Of a stretch of DNA of 24,397 bases, positions 1 to 6,268 are shown piece by piece (within the stretch, counting starts at the first letter, position 1; each line of letters starts with the position of its first letter). The stretch comes from an uncultured Rheinheimera sp. (lineage in GTDB: Bacteria > Pseudomonadota > Gammaproteobacteria > Enterobacterales > Alteromonadaceae). The notes under the pieces are model-generated. The model was not told the DNA's origin. It worked only from the letters and a program-made list of their open reading frames with translations, and made no database searches. The stretch lies in assembly GCA_943913835.1 (NCBI GenBank), contig CALTZU010000035.1, forward strand, positions 1 to 24,397. Reading direction: 5' to 3'. The position numbers were made by a program, and so were the translations under genes.

Positions 1-95
1 CCGTTTTTATGGACGTACCCAGTCACAGGCCTGGCCTGACATACAACTTAACCCTGTAGTTTTGCTGTAGACCGCCGGTTTGTCTGAACCTTGCG

Positions 96-110
96 ACTAC
101 GGCCCGTAGT
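96..110 (+). promoter_or_regulatory. Perfect 6-bp hairpin just upstream of the mgtE ribosome binding site
   Basis: ACTACG (96-101) and CGTAGT (105-110) form a perfect stem closed by a 3-nt loop. It ends two bases before the GAGG ribosome binding site (113-116) of mgtE. It could influence mgtE translation. I looked for the conserved blocks of an M-box magnesium riboswitch in the 123-nt leader and did not recognise them, and the leader may be cut by the window edge. The stem is seen directly; any function is inference. Confidence 0.3.
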
Positions 111-123
111 TCGAGGTAAAAAC

Positions 124-1473
124 ATGGAACCTTTAGTTCTGATCCATACGTTGCGTGCAGCTCTTGAGAGCGGCGATTTATCTGTATTGCATATCCGCTT
201 GGCTGACACTCATGCTGCCGACTTAGCAGGCGCTTTAGCTGAGTTTTCCCCTGAGCATCAGTGGCAACTATTGAGTTGCTTTGCGTTAAGCACACAAGCC
301 GAAGTTTTTAGTTACTTGCCTGAACATCAACAGGTTGAACTGGCGCATTCAGTGCGCCGGCAGGATTTCACTGCTGTGATTCGCCAGATGTCGTCGGATG
401 AACGCGCGGATTTGTTCAATAAGCTGTCTGATGCGCAGAAGCAAGCCTTGTTGCCCGCTTTAGCTCAGGCTGAGCGTGATGATGTATTGAGCTTGTCTGC
501 TTATTCGGAAGGCACGGCTGGTGCCATTATGAGTTCGGATTACGCTATGTTATCGCCGGACTTAACTGTTACTCAAGCCATTGAAGTGCTGCGTAACGAA
601 GCGCCGGATAAAGAAACCATTTATCTGTCTTATGTGGTGGATCAGGACCGGACTTTGATTGGCGCTTTGTCGCTGCGTGAGCTGATTTTGGCACCGACTT
701 ATGCGCTGGTCGACGACGTGATGAAACACGATCCTATCCATGTCAAAGTGGATACTGAGCAGGAAGAAGTGGCTACACTGGTGGCTAAGTACGACTTAAT
801 CGCTATTCCTGTCGTGAATGCCCAAGGCCAGTTAGTTGGGATCGTGACTCACGATGACGCGATGGACGTAGCTGCCGCCGAAGCGACAGAAGACTTTCAC
901 AAAACTGCGACTATCGGCAAGCTGGAAGGTAGTGTCAAAGATGCCAAAATCAGCCTGCTATATCGCAAACGTGTGGTGTGGCTGGTGGTGCTGGTGTTTG
1001 GCAATATTTTTTCAGGCGCAGGTTTAGCTGCCTTTGAACAGATTATTTCCGAACACATAGCTTTGTTATTTTTCCTGCCGTTACTCATTGCAAGCAGCGG
1101 TAATGCCGGAGCTCAATCCGGTACTTTGATGGTGCGGGCTTTAGCGACAGGTGATATTAAATTACGCCACTGGGGCAAAATGCTTGGCAAGGAAGTGCTG
1201 GTAGCAGGCCTGTTGGGCATCACTATGGCGTTAGCCGTTTATGCATTGGGCTACTGGCGTGGAGGCCTGGATATAGCGCTGGTAGTCGCCGCTACTATGA
1301 TGATAGTGGTCTTAGTGGGCAGCTTAGTGGGCTTATCTTTGCCCTTTTTACTCAGTCGTTTTGGCATGGACCCGGCAACCGCCAGCGGACCTCTTATTAC
1401 CTCTATTGCCGATGTGGCTGGTGTGGTGATTTATTTCACTATTGCCAGCTGGTATTTACCTGCTTTGGTTTAA
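124..1473 (+). CDS. mgtE: Magnesium transporter/channel MgtE
   Basis: This 449-residue protein has the three-part MgtE layout: a cytosolic N-domain (about 1-125), a CBS-domain pair (about 130-245) and a five-helix membrane domain (about 275-449). The family motif SGNAGAQSGTLMVRALATGD begins near residue 324. Asp430, in the last helix (IADVAGVVIYF), occupies the place of the pore aspartate known to select Mg2+ in Thermus MgtE. In the family, the cytosolic domains sense intracellular Mg2+ and close the pore. The ATG at 124 is preferred because GAGG lies 7 bases upstream and the length matches the family; a TTG at 91 would add 11 residues without a good binding site. The gene appears monocistronic: an inverted repeat and a new promoter follow. 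From memory, mgtE lies next to npr in relatives such as Shewanella, whereas here it is separated and points the other way. Confidence 0.95.
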   Translation: MEPLVLIHTLRAALESGDLSVLHIRLADTHAADLAGALAEFSPEHQWQLLSCFALSTQAEVFSYLPEHQQVELAHSVRRQDFTAVIRQMSSDERADLFNKLSDAQKQALLPALAQAERDDVLSLSAYSEGTAGAIMSSDYAMLSPDLTVTQAIEVLRNEAPDKETIYLSYVVDQDRTLIGALSLRELILAPTYALVDDVMKHDPIHVKVDTEQEEVATLVAKYDLIAIPVVNAQGQLVGIVTHDDAMDVAAAEATEDFHKTATIGKLEGSVKDAKISLLYRKRVVWLVVLVFGNIFSGAGLAAFEQIISEHIALLFFLPLLIASSGNAGAQSGTLMVRALATGDIKLRHWGKMLGKEVLVAGLLGITMALAVYALGYWRGGLDIALVVAATMMIVVLVGSLVGLSLPFLLSRFGMDPATASGPLITSIADVAGVVIYFTIASWYLPALV

Positions 1474-1481
1474 TTCGTAAG

Positions 1482-1509
1482 CCAGATCTGCAGAAAGGTG
1501 CAGATCTGG
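1482..1509 (+). terminator. Perfect 11-bp inverted repeat after mgtE, possible terminator
   Basis: CCAGATCTGCA (1482-1492) and TGCAGATCTGG (1499-1509) pair perfectly around a 6-nt loop, 8 bases after the mgtE stop. No run of T follows on either strand, so it is not a textbook intrinsic terminator. It may stabilise the mgtE mRNA 3' end or act with Rho. The next promoter begins 3 bases downstream, which supports a transcript boundary here. Confidence 0.45.
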
Positions 1510-1512
1510 TAA

Positions 1513-1541
1513 TTGCCTGTCTGAAAAAAAGCCGATACACT
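1513..1541 (+). promoter_or_regulatory. Sigma70-type promoter of the thiamine operon
   Basis: A -35 box TTGCCT (1513-1518), a 17-bp spacer and a -10 box TACACT (1536-1541) predict a start near 1548. That is just before the first pairing strand of the TPP riboswitch at 1551, so the transcript would begin almost exactly with the aptamer. The boxes are seen; the start site is inferred from spacing. Confidence 0.6.
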
Positions 1542-1550
1542 GCGCCGCGA

Positions 1551-1631
1551 ACCAAGGGGTGCTTTTAGCTGAGACGCCGTCAAACGCGAACCCTTCGAAC
1601 CTGATCCGGATCATACCGGCGGAGGGATGGT
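1551..1631 (+). ncRNA. TPP riboswitch (THI box)
   Basis: The conserved TPP aptamer blocks occur in order: GGGGTGC (1556-1562), GCTGAGA (1568-1574), ACCCTTCGAACCTGATC (1590-1606), a short P4 helix of CCGG pairing with CCGG, and CGGAGGGA (1620-1627). ACCA (1551-1554) and TGGT (1628-1631) close the outer helix P1. Riboswitches of this class bind thiamine pyrophosphate and switch off downstream thiamine genes. It lies 66 nt before the receptor start codon and presumably controls the whole operon through 5663. In Gram-negative bacteria control is usually at translation initiation; a possible masking helix is listed separately. Confidence 0.97.
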
Positions 1632-1656
1632 ACTTCTGTATTCCTTTTGCTTTGGT

Positions 1657-1695
1657 GATCCTACATCTATCTGTTTTTTGATATGGAGTAGAATC
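1657..1695 (+). promoter_or_regulatory. Predicted expression platform covering the receptor ribosome binding site
   Basis: GATCCTAC (1657-1664) can pair with GTAGAATC (1688-1695) at 7 of 8 positions. The GGAG ribosome binding site (1685-1688) falls at the base of the 3' strand, 9 bases before the ATG at 1698. This is a plausible translation-off hairpin for the TPP riboswitch. I cannot compute folding energies or the competing ligand-free structure, so this is inference from visible complementarity. Confidence 0.35.
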
Positions 1696-1697
1696 AT

Positions 1698-3923
1698 ATG
1701 TCTTTGCCTTTCGTACTTAAAGCCACAACTTTGTTGCCTGTGCTCTCTCGCCCCAATCACATAGGACAACTATGCTCATGGGGACTCGTTTACTTGTCGC
1801 CTCGTTGTAACTTCAATTACTTTGGGAAAAAAGCTTGCTGTTTATCCCTGGCCATTCTGGCTGCCTTATCCACAACTGCTATTGCGAACACTGCTAAAGA
1901 AAACCCTACGTCAGAACAGGCGGTAGAGCGTATTCTGGTGCAGGGCGATTTCCGCCAACAGCAGTTACAAAAGCTGCCTGGAAGTATTCTGGTATTGAGC
2001 CAGCAGGATATCAGCCGTCAGAATGCCCAGCATTTAGACGATTTGTTACAACAAGCCGCCAACGTAAACTTTTCAGCTGGTGCATCCCGTGGCCGTTTTT
2101 TGCAAATTCGTGGCATTGGCGAGCGTAGCGAGTTTGTCGACAGTATCAACCCTTCGGTCGGTGTGCTGATTGATGGCATTGATTATTCAGCTTTAGGGGG
2201 CAGCTCTTTGGCTGATGTGCAGCAAGTAGAGATATTCCGCGGCCCAGAGGCCACCCGCTTTGGCGCTAATGCCATGGCCGGTATGCTGAATTTAACTTCG
2301 AATGCACCCAGCTTTGAAGGCGAAGGCCAGCTAAGTACTACCTTGGCCAACTACGATAGCTACCAGCTCAATGGCGCATACAGCAATGCGATAAACCACC
2401 AGTGGGCTTATCGTGTGGCGGTCGATCATCAAAGCTCAGATGGCTTTGTCGATAACAGCTTTTTAAATCGTGACGATACCAACAATATTGACGAAACCTC
2501 AGCCCGTGCTGCGTTGCGTTATTTGGCGACGACCGATCTGACGCTGGATTTTATTGGCCATTACCGTGATATCAATAACGGTTACGATGTGTTTTCTTTA
2601 GACAGAAACCGCACCACCTTATCGGATAAGCCAGGCCAGGATGAACAGCAAAGCCGTGCTTTAGCCATTAAAGCCGATTATCAGGGTTTAAGTTGGGCTA
2701 ATGTCTACACACAACTCAGTGGCCTGACGGCCGATACCGACTATGGCTTTGACGAAGACTGGAGTTATGAAGGTATTCACCCTGATGGTTATGCCACCAC
2801 AGACCGTTATTTACGGCAGCGCGATCAGTGGAGTCTGGAGCAACGTTTTTTAGGCAAAGAACAGCATAATTGGGTTGCTGGCTGGTATGCCAGTGGTCAG
2901 CAAACTGATTTAGAGCGCCAATTCTGGAACTGGGATTTATGGCAGGCTGCGCAGTTTTTCAGTGATTTTAAACGCCAGAATCTGGCGTTATTTGGGCAGT
3001 GGACCAGCGATTTAGGTGATGGCTGGAGCTTAACCTCTGGCGCCCGCGCTGAACGTTATGACGATGAGTACAGCGACAGCAATGGCATAACCCAGCAAAA
3101 CAGCGAGCTGATGTGGGGCGGCAAACTGAGTTTAAGTTTAGCTGTGACAGATTCTGCCAGCTTGTATCTGCTAGGCTCGCGAGGTTACAAAGCCGGGGGC
3201 GTTAATGGTGAAGCTCTGGGCAAAGCGCAGGGCAGTGGTTTAGATGAACTGGCAGATTATTTAAACAGCAAAGCCAATTTTTCACCTGAAACTTTATGGA
3301 ATGCCGAGTTTGGAGTCAAAGCCAGTTCTGCCGATCAGAAGTTCGTCAGTCGGGTGGCTTTATTTGCCATGTGGCGTGATGAGATGCAGGTCAATAGTTG
3401 GGTCACCCGTGACCAATCCTTTATTGGTTTTATTGATAACGCAGCGTCAGGCCGTAATCAGGGGCTGGAAGTGGAAAGCCGGGTGCAACTGACGGATAGC
3501 TGGACTTTGTTTGCCAATGCCGCCTGGCTGGATAGCGAAATCCGTGGTTTTGTCACGGAAGATGGCGTAGATAAGACGGGCCGCGATCAGGCCCATGCGC
3601 CAAAGTATCAATATAGTGTGAGCAGTGAGTGGTTACTGACCTCTGACTTCAGTTTTAATCTGGGTCTGCAAAGCAAAGCAGCGTTTTATTATTCCGACAG
3701 TCACGATTCCCGTTCAGAGCAAATGCACTTAGTGAATTTACGCCTGCAGTATCAGTGGGATGAGCTGCAACTGGCGCTTTGGAGTCGTAATGCACTGGAT
3801 CAAGACTATGGCGTGCGGGGCTTTTATTTTGGTAATGACCCACGTGATGGCTACGAGCCCCATACCTATGAACAACTGGGTGAGCCACGCCGTATAGGTG
3901 TGACCGCCAGCTACCAGTTTTAA
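1698..3923 (+). CDS. TonB-dependent outer-membrane receptor, probably for thiamine
   Basis: This 741-residue protein is a TonB-dependent transporter. A hydrophobic signal segment (about 46-63) ends with a likely cleavage after AIA at residue 63. A TonB-box-like stretch ERILVQG (77-83) follows, then a plug domain (about 90-200) with the hallmarks IRGIG (137-141) and VEIFRGPEATRFGANAMAG (177-195). The remainder is the beta-barrel and ends in an aromatic residue (SYQF). The substrate is inferred as thiamine or a phosphate ester from the TPP riboswitch upstream and the thiamine genes downstream; the receptor sequence alone does not show it. The start at 1698 has GGAG 9 bases upstream. This leaves about 45 residues before the hydrophobic core, which is unusually long; a TTG at 1794 would give a normal 31-residue signal peptide. 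The barrel would take energy from TonB-ExbB-ExbD, encoded elsewhere. Confidence 0.9.
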   Translation: MSLPFVLKATTLLPVLSRPNHIGQLCSWGLVYLSPRCNFNYFGKKACCLSLAILAALSTTAIANTAKENPTSEQAVERILVQGDFRQQQLQKLPGSILVLSQQDISRQNAQHLDDLLQQAANVNFSAGASRGRFLQIRGIGERSEFVDSINPSVGVLIDGIDYSALGGSSLADVQQVEIFRGPEATRFGANAMAGMLNLTSNAPSFEGEGQLSTTLANYDSYQLNGAYSNAINHQWAYRVAVDHQSSDGFVDNSFLNRDDTNNIDETSARAALRYLATTDLTLDFIGHYRDINNGYDVFSLDRNRTTLSDKPGQDEQQSRALAIKADYQGLSWANVYTQLSGLTADTDYGFDEDWSYEGIHPDGYATTDRYLRQRDQWSLEQRFLGKEQHNWVAGWYASGQQTDLERQFWNWDLWQAAQFFSDFKRQNLALFGQWTSDLGDGWSLTSGARAERYDDEYSDSNGITQQNSELMWGGKLSLSLAVTDSASLYLLGSRGYKAGGVNGEALGKAQGSGLDELADYLNSKANFSPETLWNAEFGVKASSADQKFVSRVALFAMWRDEMQVNSWVTRDQSFIGFIDNAASGRNQGLEVESRVQLTDSWTLFANAAWLDSEIRGFVTEDGVDKTGRDQAHAPKYQYSVSSEWLLTSDFSFNLGLQSKAAFYYSDSHDSRSEQMHLVNLRLQYQWDELQLALWSRNALDQDYGVRGFYFGNDPRDGYEPHTYEQLGEPRRIGVTASYQF

Positions 3924-3943
3924 GCATGATTTAAGGAATAGTG

Positions 3944-4192
3944 ATGAAATTATCTATTGAAATCAGTAAGTACCCACTCACCAGTGATTACATTGAGCCT
4001 ATCAAAGGTTTTATTGAGCTGCTAAATAGTAATCCGAATGTGCTGGTGATCACCAATACGCTGAGTACCCAAGTCTTTGGCGACTACGACGAAGTGATGA
4101 CGTTATTGCAGCAGGGCATTCGCTGGTCTTTTGAAACCTATGGCAAAGTGGTGTTTGTGGTGAAGTTTCTGCACGGTGATTTACGACCATGA
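3944..4192 (+). CDS. Small YkoF-like thiamine/HMP-binding domain protein
   Basis: This 82-residue protein has no signal peptide or membrane segment, so it is probably cytoplasmic. Its pattern (MKLSIEISKYPLT, then VITNTLSTQVFGDY, then VVFVVKFLHGD) resembles the YkoF family, whose ferredoxin-like fold binds thiamine and hydroxymethylpyrimidine. Bacillus YkoF carries two such domains; this has one and would probably dimerise. The ATG at 3944 is preferred over the GTG at 3941 because AAGGA (3933-3937) is better spaced from it. The gene lies 20 nt after the receptor, and its TGA overlaps the transporter ATG by 4 nt (ATGA), which suggests translational coupling. It might buffer thiamine or hand it from transporter to kinase, or sense it. 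The family is recognised from memory; the exact role is unknown. Confidence 0.8.
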   Translation: MKLSIEISKYPLTSDYIEPIKGFIELLNSNPNVLVITNTLSTQVFGDYDEVMTLLQQGIRWSFETYGKVVFVVKFLHGDLRP

Positions 4193-4815
4193 CGGAATCC
4201 TGGTGGCAGCTGTTTAGCGGCTGGCAGACCATGACTCAGTTGGAGCTGGCGGCGACTTTGTCGGCGCTGGCTTATGTGCTGCTGGCGATGAAACAAAGTT
4301 TATGGTGCTGGCCGGCTGCATTACTCAGTACTCTGTTATATACCCATATTATGTGGCATTCGGCGTTGTTATCCGATGCGCTGCTGCAGCTGTATTACGC
4401 CGGTATGGCGTTGTATGGCTGGTACAGCTGGCGTCAGCAGAAGCAGCAATTACCAGCTGGGCAGTCCGGCATGACGGAGTGGTCAGCCAGCACTCATCTG
4501 AATTTAATTGGTGGCACTGCCATAGCCGGACTGATATTAGGTTATCTGATGGACCAGTACACTCACGCCGATTTTGCCTACATAGATGCACAAACCACAG
4601 CTTTTAGTGTGATGACCACTTATCTGGTGGCGCGCAAAGTGGTATCGAACTGGCTGTATTGGGTGGTGATCGATGCCATCTGTATTTATGTCTATATACA
4701 AAAACATCTGTATTTTACGACGGCACTTTTTGTACTCTATACCATCATTGCCCTGATCGGATTTTTTGTATGGCGCAGCAGCTATCAGCAACAACAGCAG
4801 ACCCATCCCGTTTGA
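4189..4815 (+). CDS. pnuT: PnuC-family inner-membrane transporter, probably thiamine transporter PnuT
   Basis: This 208-residue integral membrane protein has about seven hydrophobic segments and the aromatic motifs of the PnuC family: WCWPAALLSTLLY (39-51), QLYYAGMALYGWYSW (67-81) and NWLYWVVIDAICIYVYIQK toward the C-terminus. PnuC proteins move vitamins by facilitated diffusion. The thiamine-specific PnuT branch was characterised in Shewanella and relies on phosphorylation inside the cell to trap the vitamin. Thiamine specificity is inferred from the TPP riboswitch and the kinase next door. The start overlaps the preceding stop by 4 nt, and the end overlaps the kinase by 46 nt. A nicotinamide riboside or riboflavin transporter of the same fold is less likely here. 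Confidence 0.87.
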   Translation: MTESWWQLFSGWQTMTQLELAATLSALAYVLLAMKQSLWCWPAALLSTLLYTHIMWHSALLSDALLQLYYAGMALYGWYSWRQQKQQLPAGQSGMTEWSASTHLNLIGGTAIAGLILGYLMDQYTHADFAYIDAQTTAFSVMTTYLVARKVVSNWLYWVVIDAICIYVYIQKHLYFTTALFVLYTIIALIGFFVWRSSYQQQQQTHPV

Positions 4816-5663
4816 TCTGGCATTTATGTCAGCAACTGGAGTTTTTTGCTGAGCATCAACCGCTGCAGCTTCGACAATTGACGCAAGGCAACAGAACCAG
4901 CTCGTATCAGGTGCAGACGGATAAAGGCCATTATGTACTTCGGCATTATGGCCCGGCCGTATTGGGGGTATGCCGGCAGCAGGAATTACGTTGCCAGCAC
5001 GCCGCCGCCGCCGCTGGACTGGCGCCAGCGCCTTTGTGTCTGAACAATCATCAACGCATGTTGATTACCGAGTATTTGCCCTATGCTGTGACTCCTTCCG
5101 CAGATTATATCCGGCAGAATTTACCTCTGCTGGCACAGAAGCTGGCGACTTTACATCAGTTGCCTGTACAAACTGCTGTGCTTGATCCTTGGCTTTACTT
5201 ACAGCAACTAAAAAAGCAGCTGGAGCCCCATTGGACAGCTGACGCGCAAAAAATCTGGGAGCCTTTGATCACCGCAGCCCGTGATCTGCAGTATTTTCAG
5301 GCTGATATTGGCTTATGTCATATGGACTTACATACACAGAATTTATTGCGATGGCAGGAAAAATTGTGGTTGATAGATTTTGAATACTGCCAATTGGCGG
5401 ATGTGATATTTGATTTAGTAGCGCTGATCGTACAATTTGACTTGTCAGATACTGAACAGCAACAATTACTGCAAAATTACATTAACTCCCGCTCTGCTGC
5501 ATGCAGCGTTCAGCTTCAGGATAAGCTGGTTTTAGCGAAACAAGTGTATGCAGGTTTTTGCTGGTTATGGTATTGGCAGGAAGAGTTAGAAAACAAGGAC
5601 CCCAGATATAAACAAGCCGCAGCAGACTGTTACCAGCAGATGCTGCGGCTTTTGCCGGGCTAG
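4770..5663 (+). CDS. thiK: Thiamine kinase-like phosphotransferase (APH/choline kinase fold)
   Basis: This 297-residue kinase belongs to the aminoglycoside phosphotransferase/choline kinase superfamily. The catalytic loop reads CHMDLHTQN with Asp186 and Asn191, and the metal-binding DFE starts at Asp203. An N-terminal nucleotide loop region (QLTQGNRTSSYQV) and a YLPYAV hinge resemble E. coli ThiK (YcfN). ThiK phosphorylates thiamine to thiamine monophosphate, which ThiL then converts to the cofactor. Here it would trap thiamine delivered by PnuT. The ATG at 4770 overlaps pnuT by 46 nt and has only a weak GGA upstream; a TTG at 4812 would give a 4-nt TTGA overlap and remove 14 residues. There is no other in-frame start nearby. 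A different small-alcohol substrate cannot be excluded from sequence alone. Confidence 0.82.
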   Translation: MAQQLSATTADPSRLIWHLCQQLEFFAEHQPLQLRQLTQGNRTSSYQVQTDKGHYVLRHYGPAVLGVCRQQELRCQHAAAAAGLAPAPLCLNNHQRMLITEYLPYAVTPSADYIRQNLPLLAQKLATLHQLPVQTAVLDPWLYLQQLKKQLEPHWTADAQKIWEPLITAARDLQYFQADIGLCHMDLHTQNLLRWQEKLWLIDFEYCQLADVIFDLVALIVQFDLSDTEQQQLLQNYINSRSAACSVQLQDKLVLAKQVYAGFCWLWYWQEELENKDPRYKQAAADCYQQMLRLLPG

Positions 5664-5687
5664 CGCCTTAAAGCCCGCCTAAGCGCT
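5662..5687 (+). terminator. Imperfect hairpin at the convergent thiK/HTH gene ends
   Basis: AGCGC-C-TTA (5662-5670) can pair with TAAGCGCT (5680-5687) with one bulged C and a 9-nt loop. It starts inside the thiK stop codon and runs into the 3' end of the opposite-strand gene. There is no T tract, so termination activity is uncertain for both directions. Confidence 0.25.
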
Positions 5688-5850
5688 CGGCCAGAATTTT
5701 GTAGCGTTTTACATCTTCCTCATCAAACACAGGTTTGCCTTGATCATCCTTACCATTGGCAACCAGCAAATTTTCACGGGCCAGACGTTCGACACGGATT
5801 TCCTGAATACCTAAAAAGGCGGCGACTTCTGCTACGTTGAGTATTGCCAT
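5668..5850 (-). CDS. Small helix-turn-helix DNA-binding protein (MerR/excisionase-like)
   Basis: This 60-residue protein begins with a MerR- or excisionase-type winged-helix start: NVAEVAAFLGIQEIRVERLA (5-24) forms the likely helix-turn-helix. VFDEEDVKRYKILAERLGGL, where a conserved Phe/Asp-Glu precedes the last helix, closes it. It is about the length of a bare HTH_17-type domain with no effector part. The ATG is supported by AGGA 7-10 bases upstream on the minus strand. It converges on thiK with only 4 nt between stops, and a TCAGCT/AGCTGA palindrome lies upstream of its start. It may be a small transcription factor, possibly self-regulating. No phage or integrase gene is near, so excisionase function is unlikely. 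I do not recognise a named gene. Confidence 0.7.
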   Translation of the reverse strand: MAILNVAEVAAFLGIQEIRVERLARENLLVANGKDDQGKPVFDEEDVKRYKILAERLGGL

Positions 5851-6122
5851 AATGAATTCCTGCAGTAATGACTTCAGCTAAGTTAAGCTGATATTTTTGT
5901 TTTTGTGAATAAAGTTCAAACAAGCCCTGATGTTTTACTCACTTTTTTACCAAGTGACAACTCAGTAAGCGTTTAATTTTGTGATTTTTTTGTATTTTCT
6001 AAGCCGTAAGCTGTTCTGACTGATTTTTCATCACAAAACGCCGCTTTTTCATCATTTTGACTTCTGCTGCTGATATTGGCCTTTTATTTATTCTTTTGGT
6101 CTCATCGTCACAGCAATCTGTC
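5851..6122. other. AT-rich intergenic region between the HTH gene and the nhaB promoter
   Basis: These 272 bases contain no convincing gene. Visible elements are a palindrome TCAGCT-6nt-AGCTGA (5874-5879 and 5886-5891) upstream of the HTH gene, a 6-bp inverted repeat TCACTT/AAGTGA (5939-5957), and two direct copies of TTTTTCATCA 21 bp apart (6024-6033 and 6045-6054). On the minus strand, 5999-6055 can encode an 18-residue peptide starting MMKKRRFVMKN, but its ribosome binding site is weak. Confidence 0.4.
5874..5891 (-). promoter_or_regulatory. Palindrome upstream of the HTH gene, possible operator
   Basis: TCAGCT (5874-5879) and AGCTGA (5886-5891) form a symmetric site with a 6-bp centre, 24-41 bp upstream of the small HTH gene start. 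Twofold symmetry and position fit an operator, possibly for self-control. This is inference only; it could equally form an RNA hairpin in the leader. Confidence 0.25.
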
Positions 6123-6151
6123 TGGACAAACTTAGGTGTGCTAGGTATAAC
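6123..6151 (+). promoter_or_regulatory. Strong sigma70-type promoter of nhaB
   Basis: TGGACA (6123-6128), a 17-bp spacer and TATAAC (6146-6151) match the consensus at 5 of 6 positions in each box. The predicted start near 6158 leaves a leader of about 110 nt before nhaB. Two GATAATT copies (6166-6172 and 6178-6184), one helical turn apart, lie just downstream and could bind a regulator. The core closely resembles the one before mrpA. Confidence 0.65.
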
Positions 6152-6268
6152 AAACTGAACTACCTGATAATTTCTGTGATAATTGTCATCCTCTTTACAC
6201 AGAATTGAACTATGGTAAATAACAAAACATAAATCCAACACGCAACAATTCGAACTCGGGTAAACACT

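Noticed and set aside
91..123. TTG at 91 as mgtE start
   Set aside because: The ATG at 124 has a well-placed GAGG and gives the normal family N-terminus; the extension would lie in the hairpin region.
23..295. 90-residue open frame on the minus strand across the start of mgtE
   Set aside because: It overlaps a clear mgtE coding region, has no recognisable domain and is explained as a shadow frame.
4302..4607. 101-residue open frame within pnuT in another frame, and the opposing minus-strand frames
   Set aside because: Composition is not protein-like, and PnuC-family motifs are clear in the annotated frame.
5999..6241. 80-residue minus-strand frame upstream of nhaB
   Set aside because: It covers the nhaB promoter, has no domain I recognise and has biased composition; only the last 18 codons are mentioned as a weak candidate.
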